Shown one piece after another: positions 45,972-55,440 of a stretch of 64,000 nucleotides of DNA. Position 1 is the first letter of the stretch. Each line of letters opens with the position of its first letter. Both the position numbers and the translations under genes were made by a program. Below the pieces are notes generated by a model. That model made no database searches. It was not told where the DNA came from and saw only the letters and a program-made list of their open reading frames with translations. The DNA is from Actinopolyspora erythraea (GTDB lineage: Bacteria; Actinomycetota; Actinomycetes; Mycobacteriales; Pseudonocardiaceae): assembly GCF_002263515.1 (NCBI RefSeq), contig NZ_CP022752.1, positions 4,898,001-4,962,000 of the forward strand. Reading direction: 5' to 3'.

Positions 45972-46050
45972 GTCCGGCAGCTTACGAGCCGCTCGCCGAA
46001 CGACCGTCGCCGCCCGGCGGGAGTGGGCGTCCCGGCAACGGGGAACGGGC

Positions 46051-46839
46051 TCAGAGCCAGCCCAGTTTCACCGCCCGCACCCCGGCCTGGAACCTGGTTT
46101 CCACTCCCAGCCGGGTGACGAGCTCCCGCACCCTGCGGTGCGCCGTGCGGGAGCTGAAGCCCATCAACCTCCCGATGGCCTCGTCGGTGGCTCCCGAAGC
46201 GAGCAGCGAAAGGATCCAGCGCTCCTCGTCGGAGGGGACGTCGGCCTCCGTTCCCGCCGCGGACGCGTGCAACGGGGCCGCCAGGCGCCACAGGTCCTCG
46301 AAGACCCGGATCAGGGACGTGAGCATCGCGGAGTCACGCAGCAGCACCGCGCTCTCCAGCTCGTCCGGCCCGCCGGTCAGCGGGAGCAGCCCGAAGCTGT
46401 CGTCGACCACGAGCAGTTTCATGGGCGCGCAGTGGACCACTCGGGCCTGCTCACCCAGGTCCACCATGCGCCTCGTGGTGTCCAGCTGCGGTGGGCGGGC
46501 CAGCGCGGAACGGTCGTAGAGCACCTGGTACTCGACGCCCTCGGCGAGTTTGTGGCACTCCAGGGTGTCCAGCGGTTCCGTGGCGGCGTAGGGGGGTTTG
46601 ACCACACCGCGCACGAGGCGGCTCGCCCCGCGCTGCAACCGGTGCGCCGCGCTGCCGATCCGCTCGGCACCGTGCACCACTCGCAGCACTCCCTCCTCGC
46701 GCTGGGCCGTACGGGTGGCGGATTCCACTGCCCGCCGCGCTCTGGTGTGCGCGTCGTGCTCGGCAGCGGTGGTGTTCCGGGACTGGTTCCGGGGTGTCGG
46801 ATCCGCGGGTCGCGGCATTCCGGCATGGATTCTCGGCAC
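46051..46839 (-). CDS. LuxR-type helix-turn-helix regulator
   Basis: 262 residues. The GTG at 46839 is preferred for its strong GAGAGGGG. The middle is a PLD-like sensor stretch ([17 protein letters not shown]). The end is a LuxR-like helix-turn-helix ([39 protein letters not shown]). It resembles TrmB/LuxR hybrid regulators seen widely in Streptomyces. The signal is unknown. Confidence 0.8.
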   Translation of the reverse strand: MPRIHAGMPRPADPTPRNQSRNTTAAEHDAHTRARRAVESATRTAQREEGVLRVVHGAERIGSAAHRLQRGASRLVRGVVKPPYAATEPLDTLECHKLAEGVEYQVLYDRSALARPPQLDTTRRMVDLGEQARVVHCAPMKLLVVDDSFGLLPLTGGPDELESAVLLRDSAMLTSLIRVFEDLWRLAAPLHASAAGTEADVPSDEERWILSLLASGATDEAIGRLMGFSSRTAHRRVRELVTRLGVETRFQAGVRAVKLGWL

Positions 46840-47381
46840 GATTACCCCTCTCAGTGGGTGCCCGGCCAGGTTCGGATCTTCGTCCTCTCCTGCGCAGCAA
46901 AGTATCCGAGCCGAATCCGTTGCGGAACCGACTTTAGGGGGAGGCCGTCCAGCCGCAGGTCTTAGATCGAAGGAAGGACTCAACCCCGGCGGAGCACCGG
47001 CGACCGCCTTCGGGACGAAGTGGAGGGATGATCACCCGGTAGGACCACTCCGGGACTCCGGAGCGGTGCGGTACTCCGGGTGAGAGCCCCCTGGCTGGTT
47101 CGGAACGCCCGGCGACACGCTCCCCCACGCGGGAATGCCCGCGGGGATTCACGAGCTGCGCGGAACGGGCACCGTACCGAGGAGTGCCACGGGGACGGAG
47201 TGTCACGGGGACACCGCCGGAGGGCCTGCTCCCCACCCGTGCGGGAGCGGCCACGCCGACGGCGTCACGGCGACAGCCCGGCCACCTCGTGGCGGACCGC
47301 CGCGACGGAACCGGCCGGAGGACTTCCCCGGCCCACCGAGGTCGGCACGGCCGACCTCGAACCCGGTCTCCCGGCGAGCCC
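46840..47381. other. Intergenic region
   Basis: About 540 bases. It must hold the promoter of the LuxR-type gene. No other gene or site is recognised. Confidence 0.4.
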
Positions 47382-47813
47382 TCACTGGGGGGCTGCGGCC
47401 CACCGCCGCAGCCTCGTCCGGACGGCTCGTCCGAGTCCCGGCCAGGAGGGGCGGGAAACCCCGTCCAGCCACAGCACCGACTCCGGCGTGCTCACCCCGG
47501 AGCGCATCCCGTAGTGCGCGCGCAGTTCCGTCTCCTGCTCCGGTTCGAGATCACCGTCCCGGAGTGGGACCCGCGGCGCACGTCGCACCGTCTCCCGGTC
47601 GACCGCGACGGTGAGCGTGTCACCGTCGAACGCGGCTCCGGCGAGCGGAACGAAACTCTCGTTGGTACCGAACAGTCCCGTCTGCACCGTTATCCAAGCG
47701 GGCTGCTCGGTGTCGGCATCCAGGAACATCCGGCCGACGACGCCGATCCGGCTACCACGCGGATCGAACGCCTCACAACCGGTCAACCGCAACGCCTCTC
47801 GTTGTCCGATCAT
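47382..47813 (-). CDS. PRC-barrel domain protein
   Basis: 143 residues. The PRC barrel covers about 10-75 (GCEAFDPRGSRIGVVGRMFL; PAWITVQTGLFGTNESFVPL). The C-terminal part has ELRAHYGMRSG and a basic end. Likely a stress or surface-associated binding protein; role unknown. GGGAGG lies 10 bases before the ATG at 47813. Confidence 0.85.
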   Translation of the reverse strand: MIGQREALRLTGCEAFDPRGSRIGVVGRMFLDADTEQPAWITVQTGLFGTNESFVPLAGAAFDGDTLTVAVDRETVRRAPRVPLRDGDLEPEQETELRAHYGMRSGVSTPESVLWLDGVSRPSWPGLGRAVRTRLRRWAAAPQ

Positions 47814-48167
47814 GAGCGAACCACCTCCCACCCACCTGCTCGCCCCGACACGAGCATCGACTGTTCAGTCTGCACGCCCACCCCCACACGAGGCATCCCG
47901 ATCACCCGCGCGGCAGAGAGCCGTTGTCGTATCGAAACCGACACCACACCGCTGACGCCCCGGAACACCGCCAGCCCACCACGAGGCCGATCCGGCCCGG
48001 CCCGGGCATACTGCCGGTGGGACCGCCGGGCCCGCGTCCGGGCACGCGTCTGAGAACCTTGGTCCCCCGCTCGGGAAACGAACCCGCCGTAACCGGGGCA
48101 GGACCCCGGCACCGGATCTCGGACACTTCCCAGGAACCGACCACCGCATCCGAAAGGGCCGTCGCGA
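47814..48167. other. Intergenic region
   Basis: About 350 bases between divergent genes, GC-rich; nothing supported. Confidence 0.4.
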
Positions 48168-48743
48168 ATGGCAGCCGCCGAATCACTTCCCCCCTACGCT
48201 CCACAGATCACCGACGAGATGCGGGAGCAGGCGAAGCAGACCCCCAACAGCTGGCTCTACATCGTGGATCCGGCCTACGAGGCCTCCGGTGAGAACGTTC
48301 CCCCCGAAGGGGTGGTCGGAGCGTTCCGGATCGACGAGTCGGGGGAGATCGACGAGGACTTCCACCCGAACGACGAGTACGAGCCGGGCACGAGCACGTT
48401 CGAGCCCAGCAACGAGCTGGAGCGGGTACTGCTGCTGATCGCCACCGGTCACGCGTCCGAGTCCGAGCTGCCCGCGGCCGTGCTGGCCGGCGAGCTGCTG
48501 CTCTACGCCGAGGAGGACGACGAGGACGCGTTCTACGAGGCCGAGCTGGACGACGGGAGCAGGCTCGTGCCCGCCTGCACCTCCGTGCACCGGGTGCCGG
48601 AGGACTGGCCGGCGTACCGCACCGTGCCCGGAGCGGAGCTGCCCGAGCTGCTCGACGGGCTGGACTTGGGGCTCAACCTCGACGATCCGGTGCGCGCGGT
48701 GATCCCGTACGACCTGCTGGCCGGGCCCGCCACCTCGGAGTGA
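48168..48743 (+). CDS. SseB-like, type VII secretion-associated protein
   Basis: 191 residues, very acidic. It starts with ITDEMREQAKQTPNSWLYIV and DPAYEASGENVPPEGVVGAF, typical of type VII secretion-associated proteins of Pseudonocardiales (from memory). An SseB-like domain follows (SNELERVLLLIATGHASESEL; VPACTSVHRVPEDW). It is away from the ESX cluster at 53.6 kb. Confidence 0.65.
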   Translation: MAAAESLPPYAPQITDEMREQAKQTPNSWLYIVDPAYEASGENVPPEGVVGAFRIDESGEIDEDFHPNDEYEPGTSTFEPSNELERVLLLIATGHASESELPAAVLAGELLLYAEEDDEDAFYEAELDDGSRLVPACTSVHRVPEDWPAYRTVPGAELPELLDGLDLGLNLDDPVRAVIPYDLLAGPATSE

Positions 48744-48912
48744 CTCCCGGCCGGGCTCCGAGCACCGCCCGGAAGGGTGGCGGAGGCCCGGTCGTTCGCC
48801 CGGGCGGCGGCTCGGGGCGGACCCAAGCGCGACGGTCCCGCACGGCGGCGGTGCAGGGGATTGTGTTCTCCGTCACCTCTGGTGGTGGTCCGTCACGGTT
48901 AGTCTCGGGAGC

Positions 48913-50790
48913 GTGGCAGAGGATCAACAACGCAGCGGCCCGGGTCCGATCGAGCACTACGCGCTGCTGTCCGACCTACGCACCGCGGCCCTGGTCGGTA
49001 GGGACGGCTCGATCGATTGGCTGTGTCTGCCCAGGTTCGACTCGCCGTCCTGTTTCACCCGGCTGCTGGGCCACGACCACCACGGCCACTGGCGGATCGC
49101 ACCGACCGGGACCGTGCGCCGCGTGGAGCGGCGCTACCGGGACAACTCGCTGGTGCTGGAGACGGACTTCCACACCGACGGCGGGACGGTGCGGGTGATC
49201 GACAGCATGCCGCCGCACGAGAAGAACTACGACGACGAGCCCTGCGTGGTGCGCACGGTCGAGGGAGTCTCCGGGGAGGTGGAGATCGGGGTCCGCTGGG
49301 TGGTGCGGTTCGCCTACGGCCACTCGACGCCCTGGGTGCGCACCATCCGCGAGCGGGAGCCGGTGCTGGACGAGTACGTGCTCGCGCTGGCCGGTCCGCA
49401 CACCGTCGTGCTGCGCGGTGACGTGCTCCCGGTCCGCAAGGAGGACGAACGCGCGCACGAGACCACGGTCAACGTGCGCGGCGGGGAGCGCTACTCCTGG
49501 GTGCTGCAGTGGTCCCCGACTCCTGACGAACTTCCCCCTCCCATGGACCCGGTGCAGGAGGTACGCGACAACGAGGACTTCTGGCGGGACTGGTCGCGCC
49601 GGATCAACTACACCGGGCCGCACCGCGAACCGGTGTACCGCTCGCTGGCCACCCTCAAGGCGCTGACCTACGCCCCCACCGGGGGCATCATCGCGGCCCC
49701 GACGACCTCGCTGCCGGAGGCGCTCGACGGGAACCGCAACTGGGACTACCGCTACTGCTGGCTGCGGGACGCCACGCTGGTGCTGCTGGCGCTGGACAAC
49801 TTCGGGTGCTCGGACGAGGCCGCCGCGTGGCGCCGCTGGCTGCTGCGCGCCGTCGCCGGGGACCCCGCTGACCTGCAGATCATGTACGGCGTCGGCGGGG
49901 AACGGCATCTGCTGGAGTGGCAGCCGGACTGGCTGCCCGGCTACCAGGGAAGCTCCCCGGTTCGGATCGGCAACGCGGCCTACGAGCAGTTGCAGCTGGA
50001 CGTGTTCGGCGAGGTGATGGACGCGCTGCACCTGGCCCGCGAACGAGGGGTCGCCGAGACCCCGGACTCCTGGTCGCTGCAGCGCGGGATGCTCAAGCAC
50101 CTGGAGCGGATCTGGCAACAGCCGGACAAGGGGCTCTGGGAGGTGCGCGGCCCGGACCGCTACTTCACCCACTCCAGGGTGATGGTGTGGGTGGCTTTCG
50201 ACCGCGCGATCCGGGCGGTGGAGGAGGACGGGTTGCCCGGCCCGGTGGAGCGCTGGCGCGAGATCCGGGAGTCGGTGCACGAGGAGGTGCTGCGCGAGGG
50301 GTTCAACACCGAGATCGGGGCGTTCACGCAGTACTACGGCGGCACCACCCTGGACGCGGCGACGCTGCTCATCCCGGCGCTGGGGTTCCTGCCCGGTGAC
50401 GACGAGCGGGTGCGGGGCACGGTGCGCGCGGTGGAGCGGCGGCTGCGGCACGGCGTGCTGGTGGACCGCTACAGCACCGTCGGGGGAACCAACTCCATCG
50501 ACGGTCTGACCGGCAGGGAGGGCTCCTTCCTCGCGTGCTCGTTCTGGCTGGTCGACGCGCTCGCGCTGTGCGGCAGGCGTGACGAGGCCGAGCGGATGTT
50601 CGGGCAACTGCTGGAGCTGCGCAACGATGTGGGGCTGTTCTCCGAGGAGTACGACGCGCACGAAGACCGGTTCACCGGCAACTTCCCGCAGGCTTTCAGC
50701 CATCTCGCCCTGGTCAACTCGGCAGCCGTACTCTACGGCGGGCACACTCGCGGGGAGTCCAGTCGACGCGACGGAGGGAGCTGGCGTTGA
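48913..50790 (+). CDS. Glycoside hydrolase family 15 protein
   Basis: 625 residues from a GTG. N-terminal beta domain (IEHYALLSDLRTAALVGRDG; SIDWLCLPRFDSPSCFTRLL) and a C-terminal alpha barrel (NRNWDYRYCWLRDATLVLLAL; GPDRYFTHSRVMVWVAFDRA). Residues DYRYCWLRD are the GH15 core. The actinobacterial type hydrolyses trehalose or maltooligosaccharides. It is coupled to the dehydrogenase gene by TTGA. Confidence 0.92.
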   Translation: MAEDQQRSGPGPIEHYALLSDLRTAALVGRDGSIDWLCLPRFDSPSCFTRLLGHDHHGHWRIAPTGTVRRVERRYRDNSLVLETDFHTDGGTVRVIDSMPPHEKNYDDEPCVVRTVEGVSGEVEIGVRWVVRFAYGHSTPWVRTIREREPVLDEYVLALAGPHTVVLRGDVLPVRKEDERAHETTVNVRGGERYSWVLQWSPTPDELPPPMDPVQEVRDNEDFWRDWSRRINYTGPHREPVYRSLATLKALTYAPTGGIIAAPTTSLPEALDGNRNWDYRYCWLRDATLVLLALDNFGCSDEAAAWRRWLLRAVAGDPADLQIMYGVGGERHLLEWQPDWLPGYQGSSPVRIGNAAYEQLQLDVFGEVMDALHLARERGVAETPDSWSLQRGMLKHLERIWQQPDKGLWEVRGPDRYFTHSRVMVWVAFDRAIRAVEEDGLPGPVERWREIRESVHEEVLREGFNTEIGAFTQYYGGTTLDAATLLIPALGFLPGDDERVRGTVRAVERRLRHGVLVDRYSTVGGTNSIDGLTGREGSFLACSFWLVDALALCGRRDEAERMFGQLLELRNDVGLFSEEYDAHEDRFTGNFPQAFSHLALVNSAAVLYGGHTRGESSRRDGGSWR

Positions 50791-51830
50791 AGGCGGCGAC
50801 CGTGATTCCGGGAAAACCGGGTTCCTCGGCCGTCGACGAGTTGCCCGATCCGTCTCCGGAGCCGGGTGAGCTGCTGGTCGAGGGCCTGTTGGCGGGGGTG
50901 TGCCCGACCGACACCGAGGTCGTGGAGTCCGAGCACGGGATACCGCCCCCGGGCGGGGGACGCATGGTGCTGTTCCACGAGTCACTGGGCAGGGTGCGCC
51001 ACGCCCCCGCCATCAGCGGCTTCCGGGAGGGCGATCACGTCGTGGGGGTGGTTCGCAGGCCCGATCCCCTGCCGTGTGCGGCGTGCGCGGCCGGGCAGTG
51101 GGACTTCTGCCGCAACGACGAGTTCACCGAGTGCGGCATCCGGGGACTCGACGGCTTCGGATCGCAGCGCTGGACCGTCGAGCCCAGGTTCGCCATCCCG
51201 GTGCCCAGCTCGCTCGGGGAGCTCGGGGTGCTCACCGAACCGGCCTCGATCGTCGAGAAGGCTTGGGAGCAGGCCGAGTTCGTCATGCGGCGTTCCTACT
51301 TCACACCCCGCCGGGTGCTGGTCACGGGGGCCGGGCCGATAGGACTGCTGGCCGCGTTGCTCGGCAGGCAGCGGGAGCTGGAGGTGCACGTGATGGACCG
51401 GGTCTCCGGCGGGGTCAAACCGGACCTGGTGCGCGAGCTGGGGGCCTATTACCACAACTCGCTGGACGAGCTCGACTCAGCCCCCGACCTGGTGTTCGAG
51501 ACGACCGGTTCGGGGGAGGTGGTGTTCGACGTGCTGCGCCGGACCGGCCGGAACGCGGTCACGGTGCTGCTCGGGATCTCCGGGGGCGACCAGACGATGC
51601 GGATCCCGGCCGGGACCGTCAACGACGGGCTCGTGCTGGAGAACGCCACCTTGCTCGGCAGCGTGAGCGCGAACCTGCGGCACTACCACGGGGCGGTCCA
51701 GGCGCTGGACGACGCGGACAGGGGCTGGTTGAACGGCCTGATCTCGCGCCGGGTGCCGCTGTCCGACTGGCAGCGAGCGCTGCGCGCGGAGCGGGACGAC
51801 GTGAAGGTCACCGTGCGGCTGGCGGACTGA
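50787..51830 (+). CDS. Glucose 1-dehydrogenase-like MDR enzyme
   Basis: 347 residues from a TTG overlapping the upstream stop. Zinc site: CPTDTEV and FHESLGRV, with structural-zinc cysteines in LPCAACAAGQWDFC. Cofactor motif VLVTGAGPIGLLAALLG. It resembles archaeal-type glucose dehydrogenase. With GH15 upstream it could oxidise released glucose (inference). Confidence 0.88.
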   Translation: MKAATVIPGKPGSSAVDELPDPSPEPGELLVEGLLAGVCPTDTEVVESEHGIPPPGGGRMVLFHESLGRVRHAPAISGFREGDHVVGVVRRPDPLPCAACAAGQWDFCRNDEFTECGIRGLDGFGSQRWTVEPRFAIPVPSSLGELGVLTEPASIVEKAWEQAEFVMRRSYFTPRRVLVTGAGPIGLLAALLGRQRELEVHVMDRVSGGVKPDLVRELGAYYHNSLDELDSAPDLVFETTGSGEVVFDVLRRTGRNAVTVLLGISGGDQTMRIPAGTVNDGLVLENATLLGSVSANLRHYHGAVQALDDADRGWLNGLISRRVPLSDWQRALRAERDDVKVTVRLAD

Positions 51831-51944
51831 GCGAGGGTCGCGGCGGTGCCGGTGCGCCCCGTCGGGGAGGTGGCTTCCGCCGGCGCCCGCGGCACCGGGT
51901 GCCCCCGTCTCCGTTTCCACGCCGCGTCCGACACGGGAGCGGTT

Positions 51945-52115
51945 TCACCGCCGTTCGGACTCCAGGGGCTCGCCCTCCGCTCGCACGCCCGGGACCACCC
52001 ACCGGTCGCCCGCGAGCCGCCCGAGCAGCACGCAGAGCAACGGCCAGCTCAGCACGGTCGCCGCGACCAGCACGGCCCGCAGCACGTCCCAGAACACCGC
52101 ATCCGATTGCCACAC
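51945..52115 (-). CDS. Small membrane protein (56 aa)
   Basis: 56 residues from a GTG at 52115: VWQSDAVFWDVLRAVLVAAT, then SWPLLCVLLGRLAGDRWVV and a charged tail ending ESERR. One or two membrane helices. The GTAAC operator lies directly upstream. No family is recognised. Confidence 0.6.
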   Translation of the reverse strand: MWQSDAVFWDVLRAVLVAATVLSWPLLCVLLGRLAGDRWVVPGVRAEGEPLESERR

Positions 52116-52119
52116 GGCA

Positions 52120-52144
52120 GTAACAGTAACTGAGTTACGGTAAC
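52120..52144. promoter_or_regulatory. GTAAC-repeat operator
   Basis: Four GTAAC/GTTAC half-sites in 25 bases, with GTAACT-G-AGTTAC a perfect inverted repeat in the centre. It lies between the small membrane protein gene and the divergent XRE gene. It resembles TetR-type operators; no TetR gene is nearby. Confidence 0.55.
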
Positions 52145-52355
52145 TGACAATCCCCGTTGCTGTCCCTCACTCGTTCGTGCGCTCCTGTTACGCGCGTTCT
52201 TCCCCAACCGGGTGAACCGAGGGTCCCGGCCCGGCATCCGCTCACACACAGCCCCACCTACGCGGGCCCGCACGTGACTCCTGCCCGGAGCCCCGCCCGG
52301 CGGTTTTCCCCCCACCACCCGGCTGAAGCGGCGGCGACTGGGCGAGAGTGATCAC

Positions 52356-53222
52356 ATGACGCGACTGCTCAGCCCCGCCGTGTACCGCCGAATGATCGCC
52401 TTCGAACTGCAGCGGATGCGCAAGGCCGCCGACATCACCCAGCAGGAGGCGGCGGAGAAACTCGGCTGCTCCCGGGTGCGCATCAACCACTTCGAGTCGA
52501 TGCGCAACCTCCCCCGCTCCGCGGACGTGGAGGTGCTGCTGCCCTACTACGGAGCCGCCGAACGCGTTGAGGAGTTCCGGGACGTCATCGCCATGCTCAA
52601 GGACGTCCCGCACGCCTCCGACCTCGCTCGGCTGGCCGAGGTCCCCCGGGGATTCGACATCTACCTCGGACTCGAACAGGGAGCGCACAGCATCCGCTCC
52701 TACGAGGCGATGATCTTTCCGGGGCTGTTGCAGACCCCCGAGTACGCCGGAGCCCTGATGCGCGGGCACGACGACGACCTCCCCGAGGAGGAGGCGCACC
52801 GCAGGACCGAGCTCAGGCTGGCCAGACAACAGGTTCTGGCCCGGCAGGGCACCCCTCTCGAGCTGACGACCGTCATCGACGAGTCGGTGCTGCGCAGGCG
52901 GATCGGCGACGCGCGGATCATGCGGGAGCAGTTCGACCACCTGCTGGAGATGTCGGCGAGGAACAACATCACGGTGCGGATCCTCGGCGCGGACGTCGGC
53001 GTGCACCCAGCGCTGCACGGGCCCTTCACGCTGATGGACTTCGCCATCCCGGGAGATCCGGGAGTGGTCTACCTGGAGGACCGGCTGGGCGGAAGGTACT
53101 ACGAGGACGCCGACGAAATAGACGAGTACATCGGCGTCATGGAACACCTCCTCGCGCGGTCCCTGGAGGAGAGCGAGTCACGAAGGCTGCTCCGACAGGC
53201 GCGAGAGGAGCTCATCCGTTGA
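52356..53222 (+). CDS. XRE-family regulator with DUF5753 domain
   Basis: 288 residues. Helix-turn-helix ADITQQEAAEKLGCSRVRIN near residue 25, then the DUF5753 region (MIFPGLLQTPEYAGALM; ESVLRRRIGD; NITVRILGADV). Its stop overlaps the TTG of the DUF397 gene, forming the usual regulator-partner pair of the WhiJ type. It is a paralogue of the orphan at 18.4 kb. Confidence 0.92.
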   Translation: MTRLLSPAVYRRMIAFELQRMRKAADITQQEAAEKLGCSRVRINHFESMRNLPRSADVEVLLPYYGAAERVEEFRDVIAMLKDVPHASDLARLAEVPRGFDIYLGLEQGAHSIRSYEAMIFPGLLQTPEYAGALMRGHDDDLPEEEAHRRTELRLARQQVLARQGTPLELTTVIDESVLRRRIGDARIMREQFDHLLEMSARNNITVRILGADVGVHPALHGPFTLMDFAIPGDPGVVYLEDRLGGRYYEDADEIDEYIGVMEHLLARSLEESESRRLLRQAREELIR

Positions 53223-53428
53223 ACACACAGCGGAAACCGGGGAACGCGAAGTGGCGCAAGTCCAGCTACAGCGCCACCCAGGGGCAGTGCGTCGAGGTGG
53301 CGCCGCGCAGCGGCGCCGTCTGGCTGCGAAACGACAGCTTCGGCGGGGCCGGTCCGGTGCTGATGTTCGAGCGCGCCCGGTTCGGCGCCTTTCTGGGCGC
53401 TCTCAAGGACGGCCGGTTCGACCACTGA
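53219..53428 (+). CDS. DUF397 protein
   Basis: 69 residues from a TTG: WRKSSYSATQGQCVEVAPRS, GAVWLRNDSF and FGAFLGALKDGRFDH. The DUF397 family works as a partner or antagonist of the XRE regulator encoded directly upstream. Confidence 0.93.
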   Translation: MNTQRKPGNAKWRKSSYSATQGQCVEVAPRSGAVWLRNDSFGGAGPVLMFERARFGAFLGALKDGRFDH

Positions 53429-53582
53429 ACCTTCCGGGGCAGTACTCCACCGACACGGAGCCGAGTCGCCTTACGCTGTTCGAGCGATCTTTCTACACGA
53501 TCCGGCGATTCGGTTCTGTCATGATTTCTCGGACACTAGAATACCACTTCGGAATTCGGCCTCGACCAATTCTGGGGGCGCC

Positions 53583-54359
53583 GTGACCGAGCGGACCGGT
53601 TTCACAATTCCCGGGTTGACGCTGGAAATGCTGGGACGCCTGCTCGGAGTGCCGGTGCGGGGTTATCCCCTGGAGCTGCCGTATCCGGGCGGGGACCGGC
53701 TCACCACGCTGCGCGCCGCGGAGCGGGCGCACGAGGAGTTGGTGGCCAACGGCCTGGCCGACGAGCACCAGCTGAAGGAAGAGGTGCGGGAAGCCGTCCT
53801 GCTGCTGGGCGAACCCGAGGTGGCCGTCGGGATCCTGGCCAACGACGACCGGGGCGAGTGGCTCGCCCGTGCGGCCAGCGGCGGAGACCGGGCCGTGCTG
53901 GTGGAACAGCTCGGCGACACCGTGGAGTTCACCTGGCTTCCCGGCGAGGACTGGCACTTCCGGCTGGCTGGAATGCTCCCGTCGATGCGCCCCGCACCGG
54001 GAAACGCGGTGAGCACGACACGCGCGGCCTCGAACGAACCGATGGCGGACGATGGGCCCGACCCGGTGCTGCTGCACAACGGACGGACGGCACGTGGTTC
54101 GTCGGACATGCGGGACGTGGCGCGGGTGTTCGCGGCACGGCGCAACGGTTCCGGGCACTTCGCTCCGCACGTCACCGGCCCGTCCGGCGATCTCCGAGAA
54201 CTCCCAGCGCTGTCCTGGGTGGACACCGAGCTCGGCTGCTACGCCGTCCGCGACGAACCGGTGCGTGGCCACAACAGGACCACCTTCACCCCCGTGGACA
54301 ACTCGGAGCTCGGACGGCTGTTGCGGGACCACCTGACAACGGGCGGACCACGGCGGTGA
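53583..54359 (+). CDS. EspG-like ESX secretion-associated protein
   Basis: 258 residues from a GTG. Opening PGLTLEMLGRLLGVPVRGYP and later ANDDRGEWLARAASGGDRAV and TVEFTWLPGEDWHFRLAGML fit EspG. In mycobacteria EspG is the chaperone for PE-PPE substrates. Here it opens the cluster that ends with a PPE-like gene. Confidence 0.75.
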   Translation: MTERTGFTIPGLTLEMLGRLLGVPVRGYPLELPYPGGDRLTTLRAAERAHEELVANGLADEHQLKEEVREAVLLLGEPEVAVGILANDDRGEWLARAASGGDRAVLVEQLGDTVEFTWLPGEDWHFRLAGMLPSMRPAPGNAVSTTRAASNEPMADDGPDPVLLHNGRTARGSSDMRDVARVFAARRNGSGHFAPHVTGPSGDLRELPALSWVDTELGCYAVRDEPVRGHNRTTFTPVDNSELGRLLRDHLTTGGPRR

Positions 54360-54386
54360 ACGGCTCCACCACGGAAAGGAGAGAAC

Positions 54387-54806
54387 ATGACGTCACCGGA
54401 CGCGGGCTCCGGAACGCTCGGCATGGGCGGTTTCCTGCGCTCCGCCGCCGACATGCGCACGGCCGCGGCCGCGGGGAGATTCGCGGCCGATCCCGAGAGC
54501 GGTCGGGCACTCGTGGCAGTACTCGCGAGAAGACGAACTTGGGCAGTGCGCCAATTTAACACAATGTATCGACTCGCCCAGGAGCCACCGCTCGGATCAT
54601 CACCGGGCGCGAACGTCTTCAAACCCTTCTTCGCGTCGATCGCGAACCATCCGAACGAAGGAATATCCCCGCAGTGGGAAAAATTCATTCAAGTTATCGA
54701 TGAAACCATTCGAGCAGTCAACGAATCGATGAAGAACTACCATGATATCGACGTCGAACAGGCCGGCCGACTCAACAGCACGAGCGGATACTCCCATGAG
54801 ACCTAG
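54387..54806 (+). CDS. Small protein with type VII export motif
   Basis: 139 residues. Helical. After a helix FIQVIDETIRAVNESMK it carries NYHDID, that is YxxxD, the general type VII export signal. The first half contains GGFLRSAADMRTAAAAGRF. Likely a secreted ESX substrate (inference). AAGGAGAG precedes the ATG. It overlaps the DUF3558 gene by 11 bases. Confidence 0.55.
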   Translation: MTSPDAGSGTLGMGGFLRSAADMRTAAAAGRFAADPESGRALVAVLARRRTWAVRQFNTMYRLAQEPPLGSSPGANVFKPFFASIANHPNEGISPQWEKFIQVIDETIRAVNESMKNYHDIDVEQAGRLNSTSGYSHET

Positions 54807-55362
54807 GAACGGGTGGACGAAAACGACCTCCGCGGCGGCGTATCTGCTGGCAGCAGTGTTCTTGACCAGTTCGTGCGGCACAGCGGAGGGCGGAGGCGAC
54901 GGGAGCACAACCGAGCCCCCCACCACCTCGAGGGACGTCGAAAGCGTCTCGAAGGAGAACAACTCCGATCTTGCCGAGAAAAAAGCATGCGAAATGCTCA
55001 CCCGGAACAACCGGGAAAACCTCAACCTCCGAAAAGGGGAACCGCAGGACATCGGGACGGCGCGGAGTTGCGTCTACATGACCCGAGGAAGCCCAATAGA
55101 ATCCATACCAGTAGCGATAGACATCCGGGAGGAACAAAGCCTGGACAGCTTCAACGAAGCATACGGAGAAGCAACGGACACGAGAATCGAGGAACGGAGG
55201 GCAAAAATACAGTGCAGCTACGGGAACTGCCTGATAGCGATCCGCGTCGACGACCAGTCCCGCGTGGACGTGACCGCGACTGACGCGACCGACCAGCGGC
55301 GAGCCAGGGAACTGGCGACCAGAACGGCGAGGACGGTGATCGGGAACCTTCCACGACAGTGA
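54796..55362 (+). CDS. DUF3558 lipoprotein
   Basis: 188 residues. Signal peptide with lipobox LTSSC. The DUF3558 fold is visible in KKACEMLTRN, ARSCVYMTRG and KIQCSYGNCLIAIRVDDQSR. The cysteine spacing and CxYGNC match the next gene, its paralogue. Codon use is somewhat poorer in GC. Confidence 0.85.
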   Translation: MRPRNGWTKTTSAAAYLLAAVFLTSSCGTAEGGGDGSTTEPPTTSRDVESVSKENNSDLAEKKACEMLTRNNRENLNLRKGEPQDIGTARSCVYMTRGSPIESIPVAIDIREEQSLDSFNEAYGEATDTRIEERRAKIQCSYGNCLIAIRVDDQSRVDVTATDATDQRRARELATRTARTVIGNLPRQ

Positions 55363-55440
55363 GGAGCGGGAGGTGGCCCTACCGGTTGCGCACAACGGAC
55401 GGTTCCGGGCGGACGGCGGTGGTTATAGGCTCACGGGATC

